The notes under the pieces were generated by a model. The model saw nothing but the letters and a program-made list of their open reading frames with translations, had not been told where the DNA came from and made no database searches. From CAYVLI01 sp964452105 [NCBI: uncultured Nitrospinota bacterium] (GTDB lineage: Bacteria > JAUXIQ01), in assembly GCA_964452105.1 (NCBI GenBank), contig CAYVLI010000180.1, positions 1-5,773 of the forward strand: DNA of 5,773 nt, read 5' to 3'. Within the stretch, counting starts at the first letter, position 1. Every line of letters starts with the position of its first letter. The translations under genes were made by a program, and so were the position numbers. Below, in pieces: positions 4,005-5,773 of the stretch.

Positions 4005-5773
4005 TTAATCTGCGAGCTTTTCCACCCTAACCGCGCAGACCTTGTACTCGGGAATGCGGGATAGAGGGTCGTAGGCATTGATGGTCAGCAGGTTAGCTGC
4101 GGCCTCGATGAAGTGGAAGGGGATAAAGACGACTCCGGGGGGAGACTTGGGCGTTATCTTCGCCTTGAGCGTTATTTCACCCCTCCGAGAGATTACCCTC
4201 ACCATATCTCCATCGCGGCAGTCGATGCTTTGAGCATCGTCGGGATTTATCTCAACCACGGCCTCCGGGCAGATTTCATTCAATCCCTTCGAGCGCCTGC
4301 TGACGGCCCCGCCGTGCCAGTGGTAGAGCACCCTGCCGGTGCTCAGAATAAAGGGGTATTCATCATCACAAAGTTCAGCGCTTTCCCTGTACTCCACAGC
4401 ATGAAACTTACCCTTTCCTCGCGGCAGCCTCTCTTTAAATAAATATTTGACGCCTGGATGGTCCTGCGATGGACAGGGCCACTGAATGCCTTTCTCTTCC
4501 AGCCGCCGATATGATATGCCACTGTGGGTGGGAACAAGACTCACCATCTCATCGAATATCTCCGAGGGATGGGCGTAGTTCATGTCGTAACCCATCCGCG
4601 CAGCCAGTTCACAGATGATGAGCCAGTCCGGTCTGGAGAGGCCCAACGGCTCCAGGGCCATTCTGACCCTCTGGACCCGGCGCTCCGTATTGGTAAAAGT
4701 GCCCTCCTTCTCGGCGAAGCTAACGGCAGGGAGCACCACATCGGCAAACCGGGCCGTCTCGGTGAGGAAGATGTCCTGCACCACCAGAAACTCCAGGTTC
4801 TGCAGCGCTTCCCTGGCGTGGTTAAGGTTGGGCTCGCTGGTGAGGGTATTCTCCCCCATTATGTATAGGGCTTTAATCTCTCCTTCCCCCGCCTTTTCTA
4901 TCATGTCCGTCAGGGCCAAGCCGGGCCTGTCGGCCAGGGGAACGCCCCACGCCTCCTCGAACTTCGTTCTCGCGGACTCGTCGCCGACGGGTTCATAGCC
5001 CGGATAGACGTCGTAGAGCACACCCCAGTCGCTGACTCCCTGGACGTTGTTCTGGCCCCGGAGAGGGTTGAGCCCCGAAAGCTCTTTCCCCAGGTTTCCG
5101 GTCAGCAGGGCCAGGTTGGCCAGTGTGAGCGCGTTGCCTGTGCCGTGGGTATGTTCCGCAACTCCCAGCGCCCAGTATATGCCCGCCCGCTCCGCTCTTC
5201 CAAACGTGAGAGCGGCTTCCACGATTTTATCAGCCGGTACACCTGTGATTCGTTCAGCTTGCTCCGGCGTGTACTGCGACACGGTTTCTCTGAAGGCTTC
5301 ATATCCTTCGGTCTTCTTTTCTATGAATACCCTGTCCTCCAGGCCGTGGGCGATGATGACGTTGGCGATGGCGTTGAAGAGGGCCACGTCTGTCCCCGGC
5401 TTCTGCTGAAGCCAGACGGATGCGAATCGGGTCATTTCTATCCCGCGTGGTTCCGCCACGATAAGCGTGGCGCCGTTCTTGACCGCCGCCTTCATCTCAA
5501 GGGATATGACGGGATGGGTCTCCGTGGTGTTTGAGCCGGTGAGCAGGAAACATTCCAGTCTTCGAATTTCCTCTATGGAGTTGGACATGGCCGAGCTTCC
5601 GATGGCCATCTTGAGGGCCGTAACGGATGAGGCGTGGCAGAGCCGGGCGCAGTGGTCAACATTGTTTGTGCCTATAACCGCCCGCATGAACTTCTGGAAG
5701 AGGTAGCTATCCTCGTTCGTGCACTTTCCAGACCCTATGCCCCCGATGCTATCCGGCCCGTGAGTTTCCTTTA
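4005..5773 (-). CDS. Molybdopterin-dependent formate dehydrogenase, catalytic (alpha) subunit, Cys form, 5'-partial
   Basis: This is the FdhF-like catalytic subunit, which oxidises formate to CO2 (or the reverse) at a Mo- or W-bis-pterin centre. The frame stays open to the right edge: codons upstream of the Met at 5687 read THGPDSIGGIGSGKCTNEDS, then YLFQKFMRAVIGTNNVDHCA, a conserved internal block. That Met is therefore not the start; 588 residues are visible. The N-terminal Fe4S4 cysteines and first residues are off-window. The metal ligand is Cys (codon 5637-5639) in CARLCH, where E. coli FdhF has selenocysteine, and the next residue is the catalytic His. The Arg of NPLRGQNNVQG lies 193 residues further on, the same spacing as from U140 to R333 in E. 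coli FdhH. The C-terminal third is the pterin-dinucleotide-binding domain, ending PEYKVCAVRVEKLAD, much like FdhF. Redox partner subunits would lie beyond the right edge or elsewhere, so an NAD-linked, hydrogenase-linked or CO2-reducing role cannot be chosen. Confidence 0.93.
   Translation of the reverse strand, partial: KETHGPDSIGGIGSGKCTNEDSYLFQKFMRAVIGTNNVDHCARLCHASSVTALKMAIGSSAMSNSIEEIRRLECFLLTGSNTTETHPVISLEMKAAVKNGATLIVAEPRGIEMTRFASVWLQQKPGTDVALFNAIANVIIAHGLEDRVFIEKKTEGYEAFRETVSQYTPEQAERITGVPADKIVEAALTFGRAERAGIYWALGVAEHTHGTGNALTLANLALLTGNLGKELSGLNPLRGQNNVQGVSDWGVLYDVYPGYEPVGDESARTKFEEAWGVPLADRPGLALTDMIEKAGEGEIKALYIMGENTLTSEPNLNHAREALQNLEFLVVQDIFLTETARFADVVLPAVSFAEKEGTFTNTERRVQRVRMALEPLGLSRPDWLIICELAARMGYDMNYAHPSEIFDEMVSLVPTHSGISYRRLEEKGIQWPCPSQDHPGVKYLFKERLPRGKGKFHAVEYRESAELCDDEYPFILSTGRVLYHWHGGAVSRRSKGLNEICPEAVVEINPDDAQSIDCRDGDMVRVISRRGEITLKAKITPKSPPGVVFIPFHFIEAAANLLTINAYDPLSRIPEYKVCAVRVEKLAD

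Noticed and set aside
4113-5706. Several plus-strand open frames of 109-129 codons
   Set aside because: All lie antisense to the formate dehydrogenase gene, whose conserved motifs settle the coding strand.

Overview
The window looks bacterial. Shine-Dalgarno sequences precede most of the genes, the one tRNA encodes its own CCA end, and there are sigma70-like promoter candidates. An Fdh catalytic subunit suggests an anaerobe or facultative anaerobe. AGG, AGA and ATA codons are common. A Chloroflexota- or Desulfobacterota-like genome would fit, but nothing here fixes the lineage.

Left part (1-2099): this appears to be one end of an integrative element. A gene-free leader (1-310) ends in a candidate promoter. 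It is followed by two small excisionase-type helix-turn-helix genes (311-520, 584-817) and a tyrosine recombinase with a complete catalytic set (1009-2088). A 14-bp sequence occurs just upstream of the second HTH gene and again over the -35 of the probable int promoter, with a degenerate third copy at the end of the first HTH gene. This suggests the HTH proteins bind there and control int and/or excision. The 3' end of int carries an 11-bp-period tandem repeat that could be integrase arm sites.

Junction (2100-2176): an intact tRNA-Arg(CCU) starts 11 bp after the int stop codon. Int therefore abuts the 5' end of the tRNA, the reverse of the usual arrangement, in which the element lies beyond the 3' end. 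No second copy of any tRNA segment is visible, so the other att site must be outside the window or lost. This is the most interesting point in the window.

Right part (2177-5773): probably ordinary chromosome. It holds a short-chain dehydrogenase/reductase broken by a single-base frameshift (2437-3199), a 312-bp gene-free stretch with two interleaved inverted repeats, and a SlyD-like FKBP peptidyl-prolyl isomerase (3512-3940). Converging on it is a molybdopterin-dependent formate dehydrogenase catalytic subunit on the minus strand (4005 to beyond the right edge). That gene has Cys where some relatives have selenocysteine. Its reading frame stays open to the window edge, so the methionine at 5687 is internal and the N-terminus is off-window. 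I see no functional link between the right-hand genes and the element. No CRISPR array, rRNA or transposase was found.
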